Source: Bacteroidales bacterium
Lineage (GTDB): Bacteria > Bacteroidota > Bacteroidia > Bacteroidales > UBA1402
Assembly: GCA_003506275.1 (NCBI GenBank)
Contig: DOBD01000192.1
Coordinates: 2,782-9,060, forward strand
Length of the DNA: 6,279 nucleotides
Reading direction: 5' to 3'
Positions 1 to 6,279 of this stretch are shown here, piece by piece (positions within the stretch are counted from its first letter, which is position 1; the number at the start of each line of letters is the position of its first letter). The notes below the pieces were generated by a model. That model saw only the letters and a list, made by a program, of their open reading frames with translations. It searched no databases and was not told the origin of the DNA. The translations under genes were made by a program, and so were the position numbers.

Positions 1-269
1 GGCATCTTACCGAACATATGGCTGATCTGCGAGGCGGTCATTGGGGTGTGCGTGCCGAGGGCAGGCAACACGTCGGTTAACGCCTCTCCATAATACTGCC
101 AGGCGAATTCGGTCAATTCGCCGGCCCGACTGGGCAGACGGGTGTAATCGGGAGGAATGGCCAGCACGTTATGTCTGGCTCCCAACTTGTCAAGCGCCGC
201 GTACAATCCTTTTTTCAGGTCGTCGGCGGTCAATTCAAGCGTGGGCGATCCTATTTCGTAGAAGATCAT
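1..269 (-). CDS. LarA/DUF2088-family nickel-dependent hydroxyacid epimerase, N-terminal part (candidate D-mannonate/D-gluconate C2 epimerase)
   Basis: Only the first 89 codons are visible; the gene runs off the low-coordinate edge. The start is the ATG at 269-267, 11 bp after the kinase stop, which suggests co-transcription and probably coupled translation. The segment matches the N-terminal domain of the lactate racemase (LarA) family: an IPPDYTR stretch at residues 38-44 fits the conserved D-x-T-R substrate-binding motif, and LGTHTPM at 71-77 fits the G-T/L-H-x-P loop, whose His helps catalysis in LarA. The family uses a nickel-pincer nucleotide cofactor to racemise or epimerise 2-hydroxyacids, and at least one branch is a D-gluconate 2-epimerase. 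Position after a UxuB-like reductase and a KDG-type kinase suggests an aldonate such as D-mannonate as substrate; this is inference. The pincer-forming Lys and later His residues lie outside the window, so an intact active site cannot be confirmed. Family membership is fairly sure, substrate is not. Confidence 0.8.
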   Translation of the reverse strand, partial: MIFYEIGSPTLELTADDLKKGLYAALDKLGARHNVLAIPPDYTRLPSRAGELTEFAWQYYGEALTDVLPALGTHTPMTASQISHMFGKM

Positions 270-280
270 GGTTCATTCAA

Positions 281-1360
281 TTATCGCTTGACACGCGCAT
301 TACCCTTCCAAACACTCCAGACCATATCCTCATCGGCCGGTTGGGCGTAGTCCGTGAGGAAGGTAGTAGCCAGGGCACCGGTGGCCCATCCGAACTGAGG
401 CCATTTCACAGGCTCCCAGCCTTTGAGAATACCGTAGAGCAAACCACCGACAAAGCCGTCACCACCGCCGATACGATCAAGTACCGTGATTTTGCGGGGT
501 TCGATGACTTCCCAGTTGTCACCCTCCAACATGATAGCGCCCCAGAGGTGCTCGTTGGCGCTGACTACCTGACGAAGCGTAGTGGCAAAAACGGAAGCGT
601 TGGGGTAAGCCTTCTTTACCCTGCCTATCATGCCTTTGAAGCCTTCAATCTGAGATTCGATGCCTTTACCGCCGGCTTCAGGCCCTTCGATACCCAGGCA
701 TAGTTGGAAATCTTCTTCGTTTCCGATCAGAATGTCGGCTACGGAAGCGATTTCGGCAAAGCTGGCGCTAAGCTCCTTTTCCCTGCCTTTCCAGAATGTG
801 GCTCTGTAATTCAAGTCGAAGGAAATACGGGAGCCGTGGCGTTTTGCTGCTCTGGCAATTTCCAGACAGAAGGTTGTCGTTTCGGGCGATAAAGCCGCAA
901 TCAGACCGGAGAGGTGAACAATTTGAACTCCTTCCTGCCCAAAAATACGTTCCAGGTCGAAATCATTGACGTTCAAGGTACGGCCAACTTCGCCGGCTCT
1001 GTCGTTTTGAACACGGGGGCCACGAGAGCCACAGCCGCTGTCGGCTATGTTAAACTGGTGACGATAGCCCCAGGGGCCACCTTGTGGCACTTCAGGCCCT
1101 TCAACGTCCATGAAGCGGCTCCTCAGATTGCTCTTGATAAACTGGGCGATGGGACTATCTTTGACAAAGGTAGTCAACACTTTCACCGGTAAACCCAGGA
1201 AAGAGGCGATACTGGCTACATTGGTCTCGGCACTGGTGGCCTGCATTTCAAACACGTTGCTGCTGTGTACGGGTTGTCCGTTGAGCGGCGTGATGCGTAC
1301 ACCCATGCTGGTGGGAACCAGCAGGGCGTAGCGGGCGTTATTCTTCAAAGTAATGCTCAT
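281..1360 (-). CDS. kdgK: PfkB-family sugar kinase, probable 2-keto-3-deoxygluconate kinase
   Basis: This 359-residue protein would phosphorylate 2-keto-3-deoxygluconate with ATP to give KDPG in the cytoplasm, the step that leads hexuronates into the Entner-Doudoroff route. The PfkB fold shows in an N-terminal AETNVA motif (residues 44-49, substrate side), a FDLNYRATFW segment (181-190) like the sugar-acid-binding region of KDG kinases, GNEEDF (213-218), and the C-terminal PfkB signature DRIGGGDGF (295-303), where D301 is the expected catalytic base. The signature reads GGGD where many PfkB kinases have GAGD. A long insert with GSRGPRVQNDRAGEVGR (111-127) makes it larger than the roughly 310-residue E. 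coli KdgK type. The ATG at 1360 lies 34 bp after the reductase stop, behind an A/T-rich leader with no Shine-Dalgarno and no TAnnTTTG box, so it is probably second in the operon. Kinase family is certain; KDG specificity rests on motifs plus neighbours, and another keto- or hexose substrate is possible. Confidence 0.87.
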   Translation of the reverse strand: MSITLKNNARYALLVPTSMGVRITPLNGQPVHSSNVFEMQATSAETNVASIASFLGLPVKVLTTFVKDSPIAQFIKSNLRSRFMDVEGPEVPQGGPWGYRHQFNIADSGCGSRGPRVQNDRAGEVGRTLNVNDFDLERIFGQEGVQIVHLSGLIAALSPETTTFCLEIARAAKRHGSRISFDLNYRATFWKGREKELSASFAEIASVADILIGNEEDFQLCLGIEGPEAGGKGIESQIEGFKGMIGRVKKAYPNASVFATTLRQVVSANEHLWGAIMLEGDNWEVIEPRKITVLDRIGGGDGFVGGLLYGILKGWEPVKWPQFGWATGALATTFLTDYAQPADEDMVWSVWKGNARVKR

Positions 1361-1394
1361 GGTATGTAAGTGGTTATAAAACAGTCAATAAGGA

Positions 1395-2201
1395 TTATAC
1401 GCCGTAGAAGGCATCGAAACCGCCATCTACGATGGCTGTGGTACCGGTGACAAAGCTAGCCTCGTCGCTGGCCAGGTACACAACGGCAGCCAGCAATTCC
1501 TGAGGATCACCGAGGCGACGCATCGGGGTATTGTTGACAATGAGTTTACCACGTGGCGACAAATCACCTTCGGGGGTTGCCACTAGGAAGCGGTTCTGGT
1601 CGGTCAACAAGAAACCAGGGGTGAGCGCATTGACCCTGACCCCTTCGCCATACTTGGTGGCGAATTCAACAGCCAGCCATTGGGTCAGGTTCTTAACGGC
1701 AGCTTTGGCTGATCCATAACCCATGACCACGGTCAAGGGACGCTCGGCTGAAGCAGAAGAGATGTTGATGATGCTGCCTTTGCCTTGCTCACACATGGGT
1801 TCTGCAAATACCATCGTGCTGTACAGTGTTCCAAAGTAGTTCAACTCCATGACGGCGCGTACAGCGCTGACATCCAAGTCAAAAAAGCGTTGATCGGGTT
1901 GGATGCTCGCCTTGGGCATGTTGCCACCGGCACCGTTGATCAAAATGTCAATGTGTCCGTACTTGCTGAGAATCTTTTCCCTGACGGCCTTTAAGATGTC
2001 GAGGTTCAACACATCGGTTTCAAAAAAATCGGCCTGAAAGCCGGAAGCCAGGATCTCAGCCTTCAAGGCTTCTCCGCTTTCGGGATTGCGGTCAAGTATC
2101 ATCACGGTTGCACCTTGCTTGGCCAACCCAGCACACATGGTGCGGCCCAAAATACCACTTCCGCCAGTGACGAGGGCCACTTTACCTGTCAAATCAAACA
2201 T
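1395..2201 (-). CDS. uxuB: SDR-family oxidoreductase, probable D-fructuronate reductase (D-mannonate oxidoreductase, UxuB type)
   Basis: A 268-residue classical short-chain dehydrogenase, normal length for the family. It probably reduces D-fructuronate to D-mannonate in the cytoplasm, part of D-glucuronate catabolism. The Rossmann dinucleotide loop is TGGSGILG (residues 12-19), the TGG-x-G-x-LG form found in SDR-type UxuB proteins. D37 ends the second strand and favours NAD(H) over NADP(H). The NAG-like motif is INGAGGN (88-94). The catalytic set is N121, S149, Y162 and K166, with correct spacing. The C-terminal part (NALTPGFLLTDQNR at 191-204, NNTPMRRLGDPQEL at 223-236, and the end VDGGFDAFYGV) is typical of this subfamily. 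The ATG at 2201 is the first start in the frame. It is the first gene of a three-gene operon, with a candidate promoter about 50 bp upstream. Alternatives are a related sugar-acid dehydrogenase such as a DEH or gluconate dehydrogenase; the kinase and LarA-like neighbours favour UxuB. Confidence 0.87.
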   Translation of the reverse strand: MFDLTGKVALVTGGSGILGRTMCAGLAKQGATVMILDRNPESGEALKAEILASGFQADFFETDVLNLDILKAVREKILSKYGHIDILINGAGGNMPKASIQPDQRFFDLDVSAVRAVMELNYFGTLYSTMVFAEPMCEQGKGSIINISSASAERPLTVVMGYGSAKAAVKNLTQWLAVEFATKYGEGVRVNALTPGFLLTDQNRFLVATPEGDLSPRGKLIVNNTPMRRLGDPQELLAAVVYLASDEASFVTGTTAIVDGGFDAFYGV

Positions 2202-2221
2202 TGTATCACTATTTAGAGGTT

Positions 2222-2245
2222 AAACATGAGCGAATCATTGTGTTT
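2222..2245. promoter_or_regulatory. Weak operator-like inverted repeat in the operon leader
   Basis: AAACA at 2222-2226 and TGTTT at 2241-2245 are inverted copies separated by 14 bp, lying just after the predicted transcription start. The spacing of about two helical turns between arm centres and the position would suit a repressor site. The arms are only 5 bp and the inner part is not symmetrical, so chance is a real possibility. It does not resemble the ExuR/UxuR operators of enterobacteria. Confidence 0.2.
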
Positions 2246-2253
2246 CGTCCACT

Positions 2254-2261
2254 CAAAGGTA
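2254..2261 (-). promoter_or_regulatory. Candidate Bacteroidota -7 promoter element for the uxuB-kdgK-larA-like operon
   Basis: On the minus strand the bases read TACCTTTG, a perfect match to the Bacteroidota primary sigma -7 consensus TAnnTTTG. Transcription would begin near 2247-2249, giving a leader of about 47 nt before the ATG at 2201. The -33 side is weak: the nearest TTG (minus strand, plus positions 2289-2291) is 27 nt away, longer than the usual spacing of about 17-23 nt, which could mean dependence on an activator. Moderate confidence because the upstream half is poor. Confidence 0.5.
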
Positions 2262-2350
2262 ACGAATAAAACCATAAACCGACAGCGTCAAGGGGTGGCA
2301 TTCGTTCAAAAAATGTCTACATACAGGCTGGTGAATTTCCATACGGCAAA

Positions 2351-2359
2351 TTATCCACA
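2351..2359 (+). promoter_or_regulatory. Lone consensus DnaA box
   Basis: The bases TTATCCACA are an exact match to the strong DnaA-binding 9-mer (TTATnCACA). I found no second good copy in the surrounding intergenic DNA and no A/T-rich unwinding region or replication gene nearby, so this is not an origin. It may be a chance match or a dispersed DnaA site. Confidence 0.3.
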
Positions 2360-2386
2360 AAAGCCTGCTTAAACGTCCACATACTA

Positions 2387-2398
2387 CTGTGTACACAG
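2387..2398. repeat. Perfect 12-bp palindrome CTGTGTACACAG downstream of RNase R
   Basis: The sequence is identical to its own reverse complement over 12 bp, 16 bp after the RNase R stop. With no unpaired loop it would make a poor RNA hairpin, and no T-run follows on the minus strand, so a dimeric protein-binding site is more natural than a terminator. It lies well upstream (about 125 bp) of the operon's candidate -7 box. Confidence 0.4.
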
Positions 2399-2414
2399 GA
2401 AGAAGAAAAAGATC

Positions 2415-4538
2415 TTACTTAACCAGTGAAAAATCCAGTTGTTTGCGTTCAAGGTTGGCCCTGGTGACTTGAATGGTTACAGGTTGCCCCAATTGATAGC
2501 ATTTGTGTTGCCTTCTGCCCTTTAGGCAATAACTCTTTTCATCGAACTCATAGAAATCATCGTCCAATTCCCGGATGGGTATCATACCCTCACACTTGTT
2601 TTCGTTGATTTCCACATACAGTCCCCATTCGGTGACGCCTGAAATGACGCCTTCGTAGGTATTGCCCACCCGTTCAGCCATGAATTCCACCATTTTGTAC
2701 TTGATGGAAGCCCGCTCAGCCTGGGCGGCCAGTTGTTCCATCGCCGAACTGTGCTGGCACCATTCTTCATACGTATCCTGGGAGACACTTCGACCACCCG
2801 CCAGATAGCGGTCCAGCAGCCGGTGTACCAACATGTCCGGATAGCGGCGAATTGGAGAGGTGAAGTGAGTGTAGTAATCAAAGGCTAAGCCATAGTGTCC
2901 CTTATTCACCGTCGAATAGATCGCTTTTGCCATTGAGCGAATCGCTACGGTTTCAATGAGGTTCTCCTCGCTTTTACCCTGCACCTGATCCAACAGGTTG
3001 TTGATCGACTTGGCCACCTCCGTTTTACTGCCTGACGCCTTCATTTTGTACCCAAAGCGTTTGATAAACTGCATCAGGTCTTCCAACTTCTCGGCATCCG
3101 GCAGGTCATGTACCCGGTAGACAAAGGTCTTGGGGGCGCCGGACTGACCGATGTGGGTGGCGACGGTACGGTTGGCGAGCAACATGAATTCTTCGATCAA
3201 TTGGTTGGATTGGGTGGCCGACTTGACATAGACACCGATGGGTTTGCCCTTTTCATCGATGTTGAATTTCATTTCCCAACGATCGAAGTTGATGGCGCCG
3301 GCTGCGAAACGTTTCTGGCGCAACTGTTTGGCAAACGCATTGAGTTGAAGTATTTCCTCCTTGAAATCGCCCTCGGCTCCGTCTATGACGTCCTGAACCT
3401 CCTCGTAGGCAAAACGGCGATCTGAATTAATCAAGGTGTGAACGATGCGGTATTTCTTGACCACAGCGTGGTTGTCCATTTCAAATATACAGGAATAACA
3501 GCACTTGTCCTCGTTGGGTCTGAGGGAACAAAGACCGTTGCTGAGTCGCTCGGGCAACATGGGTATGGTTCTGTCTACCAGATACACAGACGTGGCCCTT
3601 TTTTCTGCCTCCTTGTCAATGAGGCTCCCAGGTTTAACGTAGTAGGTCACGTCGGCAATGTGAACGCCCACTTCCCAGCGACCATTGGGTAATTTGCGTA
3701 GTGAAAGCGCATCATCGAAATCCTTGGCATCGTGGGGGTCGACTGTAAACGTCGCCACCTTCCTGAAATCTTCACGTCGGGCGACTTCTTCGGCCGGGAT
3801 GGCTTCCGGGATGGTTTCAGCGGCTTTCTCAACGGCCTCGGGGTACCGGTATGGCAAACCGAACTCAGCCATGATGGCGTTCATTTCGGTATCGTTGTCT
3901 CCAACCTCGCCCAGAACATCGATGACTTCTCCTATGGGATTCTTGGAACGCTCAGGCCATTCCACAATACGTACCAAGGCCTTTTGCCCCGTTTTTCCTC
4001 CTTTGAGTTTGTCCTTGGGGATGAAGATGTCGTTGGCCAACCGTTTGCTGTCGGTAACGAGAAAAGCGTAGGATCGTTCCACCTCCAGCACCCCTACAAA
4101 GGTGGTCGTGGCATGTTCCAGGATAGCGACCACTTCTCCTTCCGGTTCACTGTAGGTCTTTTTCGCCGAGTGCAACACCCTGACCCGGTCGCCGTTCATG
4201 GCCTGCCTGGAGTTGCGTTCGGCAATGAAGATGGGATCACCCCCATCATCGGGCATCAGGTAGTTCTTACCATTGCGGCTGCGTTTGATCACGCCTTCCA
4301 CATAAAGACCCCGTTCATTGAACTTGAACTTGCCTTTGCTAACTTCGATGAGGTGGTTTTGTACGGACAGTTCAGCCAGACATTCAGCCACCAGTACTTT
4401 CAACGCCTGCTTGGTCAATCCAAGGGCGTTAGACACTTGTTGATAATTATAGGACCTCCCCGTATCGTGGGCAAAAAAATCAAGGATGGCAACCAGGAGG
4501 TCTTTTTTTCTGATGCGGCTTTTGCTGGATGATTTCAC
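2415..4538 (-). CDS. rnr: Ribonuclease R (RNB-family 3'-5' exoribonuclease)
   Basis: RNase R degrades structured RNA from the 3' end to small fragments and takes part in mRNA, rRNA and tmRNA-linked decay. Numbered from GTG 4538 (707 residues): an N-terminal winged-helix domain at about 11-73, two OB/cold-shock domains at about 80-210, the RNB catalytic domain at about 255-580, and an S1 domain at about 625-707. The magnesium-binding acidic set is in DPHDAKDFDD (D267, D273, D275, D276), with the D-x5-D-x-DD spacing of RNase II/R. HIAD (293-296) follows, and the RNB signature spans 548-572, including HFTSPIRRYPD. The winged helix marks it as RNase R rather than RNase II. The chain ends just after S1, without the basic tail of E. 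coli RNase R. The frame stays open to a TTG at 4583 (722 residues), but a promoter -7 box overlaps that codon, so I choose the GTG. There is no in-frame ATG near the N-terminus. Confidence 0.95.
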   Translation of the reverse strand: MKSSSKSRIRKKDLLVAILDFFAHDTGRSYNYQQVSNALGLTKQALKVLVAECLAELSVQNHLIEVSKGKFKFNERGLYVEGVIKRSRNGKNYLMPDDGGDPIFIAERNSRQAMNGDRVRVLHSAKKTYSEPEGEVVAILEHATTTFVGVLEVERSYAFLVTDSKRLANDIFIPKDKLKGGKTGQKALVRIVEWPERSKNPIGEVIDVLGEVGDNDTEMNAIMAEFGLPYRYPEAVEKAAETIPEAIPAEEVARREDFRKVATFTVDPHDAKDFDDALSLRKLPNGRWEVGVHIADVTYYVKPGSLIDKEAEKRATSVYLVDRTIPMLPERLSNGLCSLRPNEDKCCYSCIFEMDNHAVVKKYRIVHTLINSDRRFAYEEVQDVIDGAEGDFKEEILQLNAFAKQLRQKRFAAGAINFDRWEMKFNIDEKGKPIGVYVKSATQSNQLIEEFMLLANRTVATHIGQSGAPKTFVYRVHDLPDAEKLEDLMQFIKRFGYKMKASGSKTEVAKSINNLLDQVQGKSEENLIETVAIRSMAKAIYSTVNKGHYGLAFDYYTHFTSPIRRYPDMLVHRLLDRYLAGGRSVSQDTYEEWCQHSSAMEQLAAQAERASIKYKMVEFMAERVGNTYEGVISGVTEWGLYVEINENKCEGMIPIRELDDDFYEFDEKSYCLKGRRQHKCYQLGQPVTIQVTRANLERKQLDFSLVK

Positions 4539-4580
4539 GGCTGATGGGTTTAGTTTTGAAGATACTCTGTTCGAATACCT

Positions 4581-4609
4581 CAAATATACGGATTATTTTT
4601 CACCGTCAA
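4581..4609 (-). promoter_or_regulatory. Bacteroidota-type promoter for rnr
   Basis: Read on the minus strand, TTG (plus 4607-4609) is followed after 18 nt by TATATTTG (plus 4581-4588), a perfect TAnnTTTG -7 box at standard spacing for this phylum. Transcription should start near 4575, giving a leader of about 37 nt before the GTG at 4538. The last three bases of the -7 box are the TTG that would be the longer start codon, so a message from this promoter could not use that start. Confidence 0.65.
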
Positions 4610-4623
4610 CCCCTCGTCACCAT

Positions 4624-4646
4624 CCGTTTCAAACACGGACAAACGG
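4624..4646 (-). terminator. Weak hairpin after the acyl-CoA synthetase stop
   Basis: On the minus strand CCGTTT and AAACGG can pair around an 11-nt loop, starting 7 nt after the TAG stop. An overlapping alternative pairs TCCGT with ACGGA. There is no T-run after either stem, so this is at best a poor intrinsic terminator. Readthrough into rnr is possible, although rnr has its own promoter. Confidence 0.22.
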
Positions 4647-4653
4647 TTAGGCC

Positions 4654-6279
4654 CTATACCGGTACAATGCCCTGAGCCTTCAACAACTCAAGACTCATTT
4701 CGCGCAATTTGTATTTCTGAATTTTACCACTGCCCGTCATGGGGAATTCGTCCACAAAGAAGATGTACTTGGGTATTTTGTGCCTGGCTATCTTGCCACG
4801 ACAAAAATCGACCACTGCCTGTTCGTCCAAGCTGACGCCATCCTTCAAGACAATGAAAGCACCGACTTCCTCGCCGTACTTCTCAGACGCCACACCGACC
4901 ACCTGCACATCCTTGACACCTTCAAGGTGATAGAGAAACTCTTCGACTTCACGGGGGTAAATATTTTCACCCCCCCGGATGATCATGTCTTTGATGCGTC
5001 CGGTGATGCGGTAATTACCGTCCGAGTCTCTGATGCCGATGTCACCCGAATGCAAAAAGCCGTTTTTATCGATGACTTCGGCCGTTGCCTGGGGATTATT
5101 GTAGTACCCCTTCATCACCAGGTAACCACGGCAGCAAATCTCTCCAGCCACGTTGTCAGGGCATTCCTCCCCTGTTTCGGGATTCAACACCACCACTTCG
5201 GTGAATTCGTAGGGTCTTCCCACCGTTTGGGTGCGTACCTCAAACGTATCCTCCAGGCGGGTTTGAGTCATGCCCGGCGAACTTTCAGTCAAACCATACA
5301 CACTGGTGATGGTCATGAACATCTTCTCACTGACCCGCTTCATCAACTCTATGGGACAGAGAGCTCCAGCCATGATACCAGTACGAAGACTACTCATGTC
5401 GAACAAGTCGAACATGGGATGGTTCAATTCGGCAATAAACATGGTGGGTACTCCGTATAAGGCTGTACACCGTTCCTTATGAATGGATGCCAGGACCACG
5501 AGCGGATCAAAACGTTCCACCATTACTTGCGTACAACCGTGAGTAAGGCAGTTGGTCGTAGCCAATGTCACACCAAAGCAGTGGAACAGGGGCACACACA
5601 CGCATAGTTTATCCTGATCGGTAAACTTCATGTGTTCACCCGTGAGAAAACCATTGTTGGCCAGATTGAAATGGGAGAGCATCACACCTTTGGGAAAACC
5701 TGTGGTTCCGGAGGTATATTGCATCATCATGACATCGTGGGGAAGAACAGTGCGTTTAACGGCTTCCAGGTCTGCCAAATCCATATGGCTACCCAACAAC
5801 TGCAGTTCGGCCGTGCTATACATGCCCCTGTACTTTTCCTGGCCTATATACACCACATTGCGCATGCGCGGGAATCGTTCGCTCTTCAATTGACCCCTTT
5901 GGCAGTCTTTCAATTCGGGCAACATCTCGTACACCATTTGAACGTAGTTGGAATCCCAGGTGCCGTCGGTGATGCAGAGGGTGTGCATATCGGAGTTTCC
6001 CACCAGATATTCGAGTTCGTGCTGCTTGTAGTTGGTGTTGACAGTTACAAAGACAGCCCCAATCTTGGCGCAGGCGTACATATAGGTCAGCCATTCCGGA
6101 ACGTTCTGTGCCCAGATGCCTACATGGTCTCCTTTTTTGACTCCAATGGCCATAAATCCGAGCGCAGCTTCGTCGACCCGCTTGTTGAAGGCTTTCCAGG
6201 TGAAGCGCAAATCTCTGTCGGAATAAACAATGTATTCCTTGTCGGGGGTAACGGTGGCCCAGTGTTCCAGCCAGTCGCC
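4654..6279 (-). CDS. AMP-forming fatty acyl-CoA synthetase (ANL superfamily), N-terminus cut by the window edge
   Basis: The enzyme activates a carboxylic acid, probably a medium- or long-chain fatty acid, with ATP and joins it to CoA. The frame is open from the stop at 4654 to the window edge, giving 541 residues; the TTG at 6210 is internal, because the 23 codons before it ([20 protein letters not shown] and on) fit the family's N-terminus. Perhaps 10-25 residues are missing. Motifs, numbered from the first visible residue: P-loop [11 protein letters not shown] (188-198), PLFHCFG (230-236), YGLTESSP (328-335), HSGDIG (410-415), hinge [20 protein letters not shown] (427-446), and GSGKIQK near the end with catalytic lysine K519. 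All core residues are present. The region with [13 protein letters not shown] (121-133) resembles ACSF2-type medium-chain synthetases. No other fatty-acid gene is in view, and 70 bp plus a promoter separate it from rnr, so no joint function is implied. Exact chain length cannot be read from sequence. Confidence 0.92.
   Translation of the reverse strand, partial: GDWLEHWATVTPDKEYIVYSDRDLRFTWKAFNKRVDEAALGFMAIGVKKGDHVGIWAQNVPEWLTYMYACAKIGAVFVTVNTNYKQHELEYLVGNSDMHTLCITDGTWDSNYVQMVYEMLPELKDCQRGQLKSERFPRMRNVVYIGQEKYRGMYSTAELQLLGSHMDLADLEAVKRTVLPHDVMMMQYTSGTTGFPKGVMLSHFNLANNGFLTGEHMKFTDQDKLCVCVPLFHCFGVTLATTNCLTHGCTQVMVERFDPLVVLASIHKERCTALYGVPTMFIAELNHPMFDLFDMSSLRTGIMAGALCPIELMKRVSEKMFMTITSVYGLTESSPGMTQTRLEDTFEVRTQTVGRPYEFTEVVVLNPETGEECPDNVAGEICCRGYLVMKGYYNNPQATAEVIDKNGFLHSGDIGIRDSDGNYRITGRIKDMIIRGGENIYPREVEEFLYHLEGVKDVQVVGVASEKYGEEVGAFIVLKDGVSLDEQAVVDFCRGKIARHKIPKYIFFVDEFPMTGSGKIQKYKLREMSLELLKAQGIVPV

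Larger units (their letters stand above)
2202..2414. other. Intergenic region between RNase R and the hexuronate operon
   Basis: This 213-bp stretch separates the RNase R stop from the reductase start and carries no convincing reading frame. It contains the operon's candidate -7 promoter element, an imperfect inverted repeat just downstream of it, a consensus DnaA box, a perfect 12-bp palindrome near the RNase R end and a 10-bp repeat pair. I see no GC-rich hairpin followed by a T-run on the minus strand, so no intrinsic terminator for RNase R can be called. A pyrimidine-rich run follows the RNase R stop directly but has no stem before it. Confidence 0.7.

Noticed and set aside
41..703. 220-codon open frame on the plus strand across the LarA-like/kinase junction
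   Set aside because: It runs antisense through two real genes and their intergenic gap, with a low-complexity Arg-rich start and no family motifs.
1361..1394. Separate promoter for the kinase in the 34-bp gap
   Set aside because: No TAnnTTTG-like element is present, and the short gap fits an internal operon junction.
2398..2414. Pyrimidine-rich run on the minus strand after the rnr stop as an intrinsic terminator
   Set aside because: There is no hairpin stem before it, and the palindrome comes after it rather than before, so the order is wrong for a terminator.
2202..2414. Replication origin suggested by the DnaA box
   Set aside because: There is only one good box, no A/T-rich unwinding region and no dnaA, dnaN or other replication gene in view.
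2582..2881. 99-codon minus-strand frame inside rnr
   Set aside because: It is an out-of-frame reading of the RNase R catalytic and S1 region, with Trp-rich nonsense-like composition.
3732..4532. 266-codon open frame on the plus strand opposite rnr
   Set aside because: It lies wholly antisense to a well-conserved RNase R, has no recognisable motif or Bacteroidota promoter, and its composition is what the reverse of codon-biased DNA gives.
4780..5460. 226-codon open frame on the plus strand opposite the acyl-CoA synthetase
   Set aside because: It overlaps conserved synthetase motifs in antisense, and the protein is rich in His and lacks any domain pattern I recognise.
6208..6210. TTG as the start codon of the acyl-CoA synthetase
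   Set aside because: The frame continues open to the window edge, and the 23 upstream codons encode residues expected of the family N-terminus, so the true start is outside the window.

Overview
The window looks like a piece of a Bacteroidota chromosome. Three things support this: two perfect matches to the Bacteroidota -7 promoter element TAnnTTTG in front of genes, A/T-rich leaders instead of clear Shine-Dalgarno sites, and an RNase R that ends straight after its S1 domain with no lysine-rich tail. Base composition is roughly balanced. I cannot name a genus. All five genes are on the minus strand, so transcription runs from high to low coordinates.

Region 1 (6279 to 4654) is the body of an AMP-forming fatty acyl-CoA synthetase whose N-terminus lies beyond the window. 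Region 2 (4653 to 4539) is a short gap with a weak hairpin and a well-formed Bacteroidota promoter. Region 3 (4538 to 2415) is ribonuclease R. The promoter -7 box overlaps the longer possible TTG start at 4583, so I prefer the GTG start at 4538. Region 4 (2414 to 2202) is 213 bp of non-coding DNA. It holds a perfect 12-bp palindrome, a lone consensus DnaA box, a near-identical 10-bp repeat pair spaced 60 bp apart, and a -7 promoter element for the next operon.

Region 5 (2201 to 1) is a tight three-gene operon: an SDR-type fructuronate reductase (UxuB-like), a PfkB-family sugar kinase that is probably 2-keto-3-deoxygluconate kinase, and the first 89 codons of a LarA/DUF2088-family nickel-dependent epimerase. 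Read together, this is a hexuronate catabolic module. The reductase would make D-mannonate from D-fructuronate, the LarA-like enzyme could interconvert D-mannonate and D-gluconate at C2, and the kinase would phosphorylate the 2-keto-3-deoxygluconate formed by a dehydratase not seen here. The LarA-like step is the least ordinary part of the window. I found no mobile elements, CRISPR arrays, rRNA or tRNA genes.
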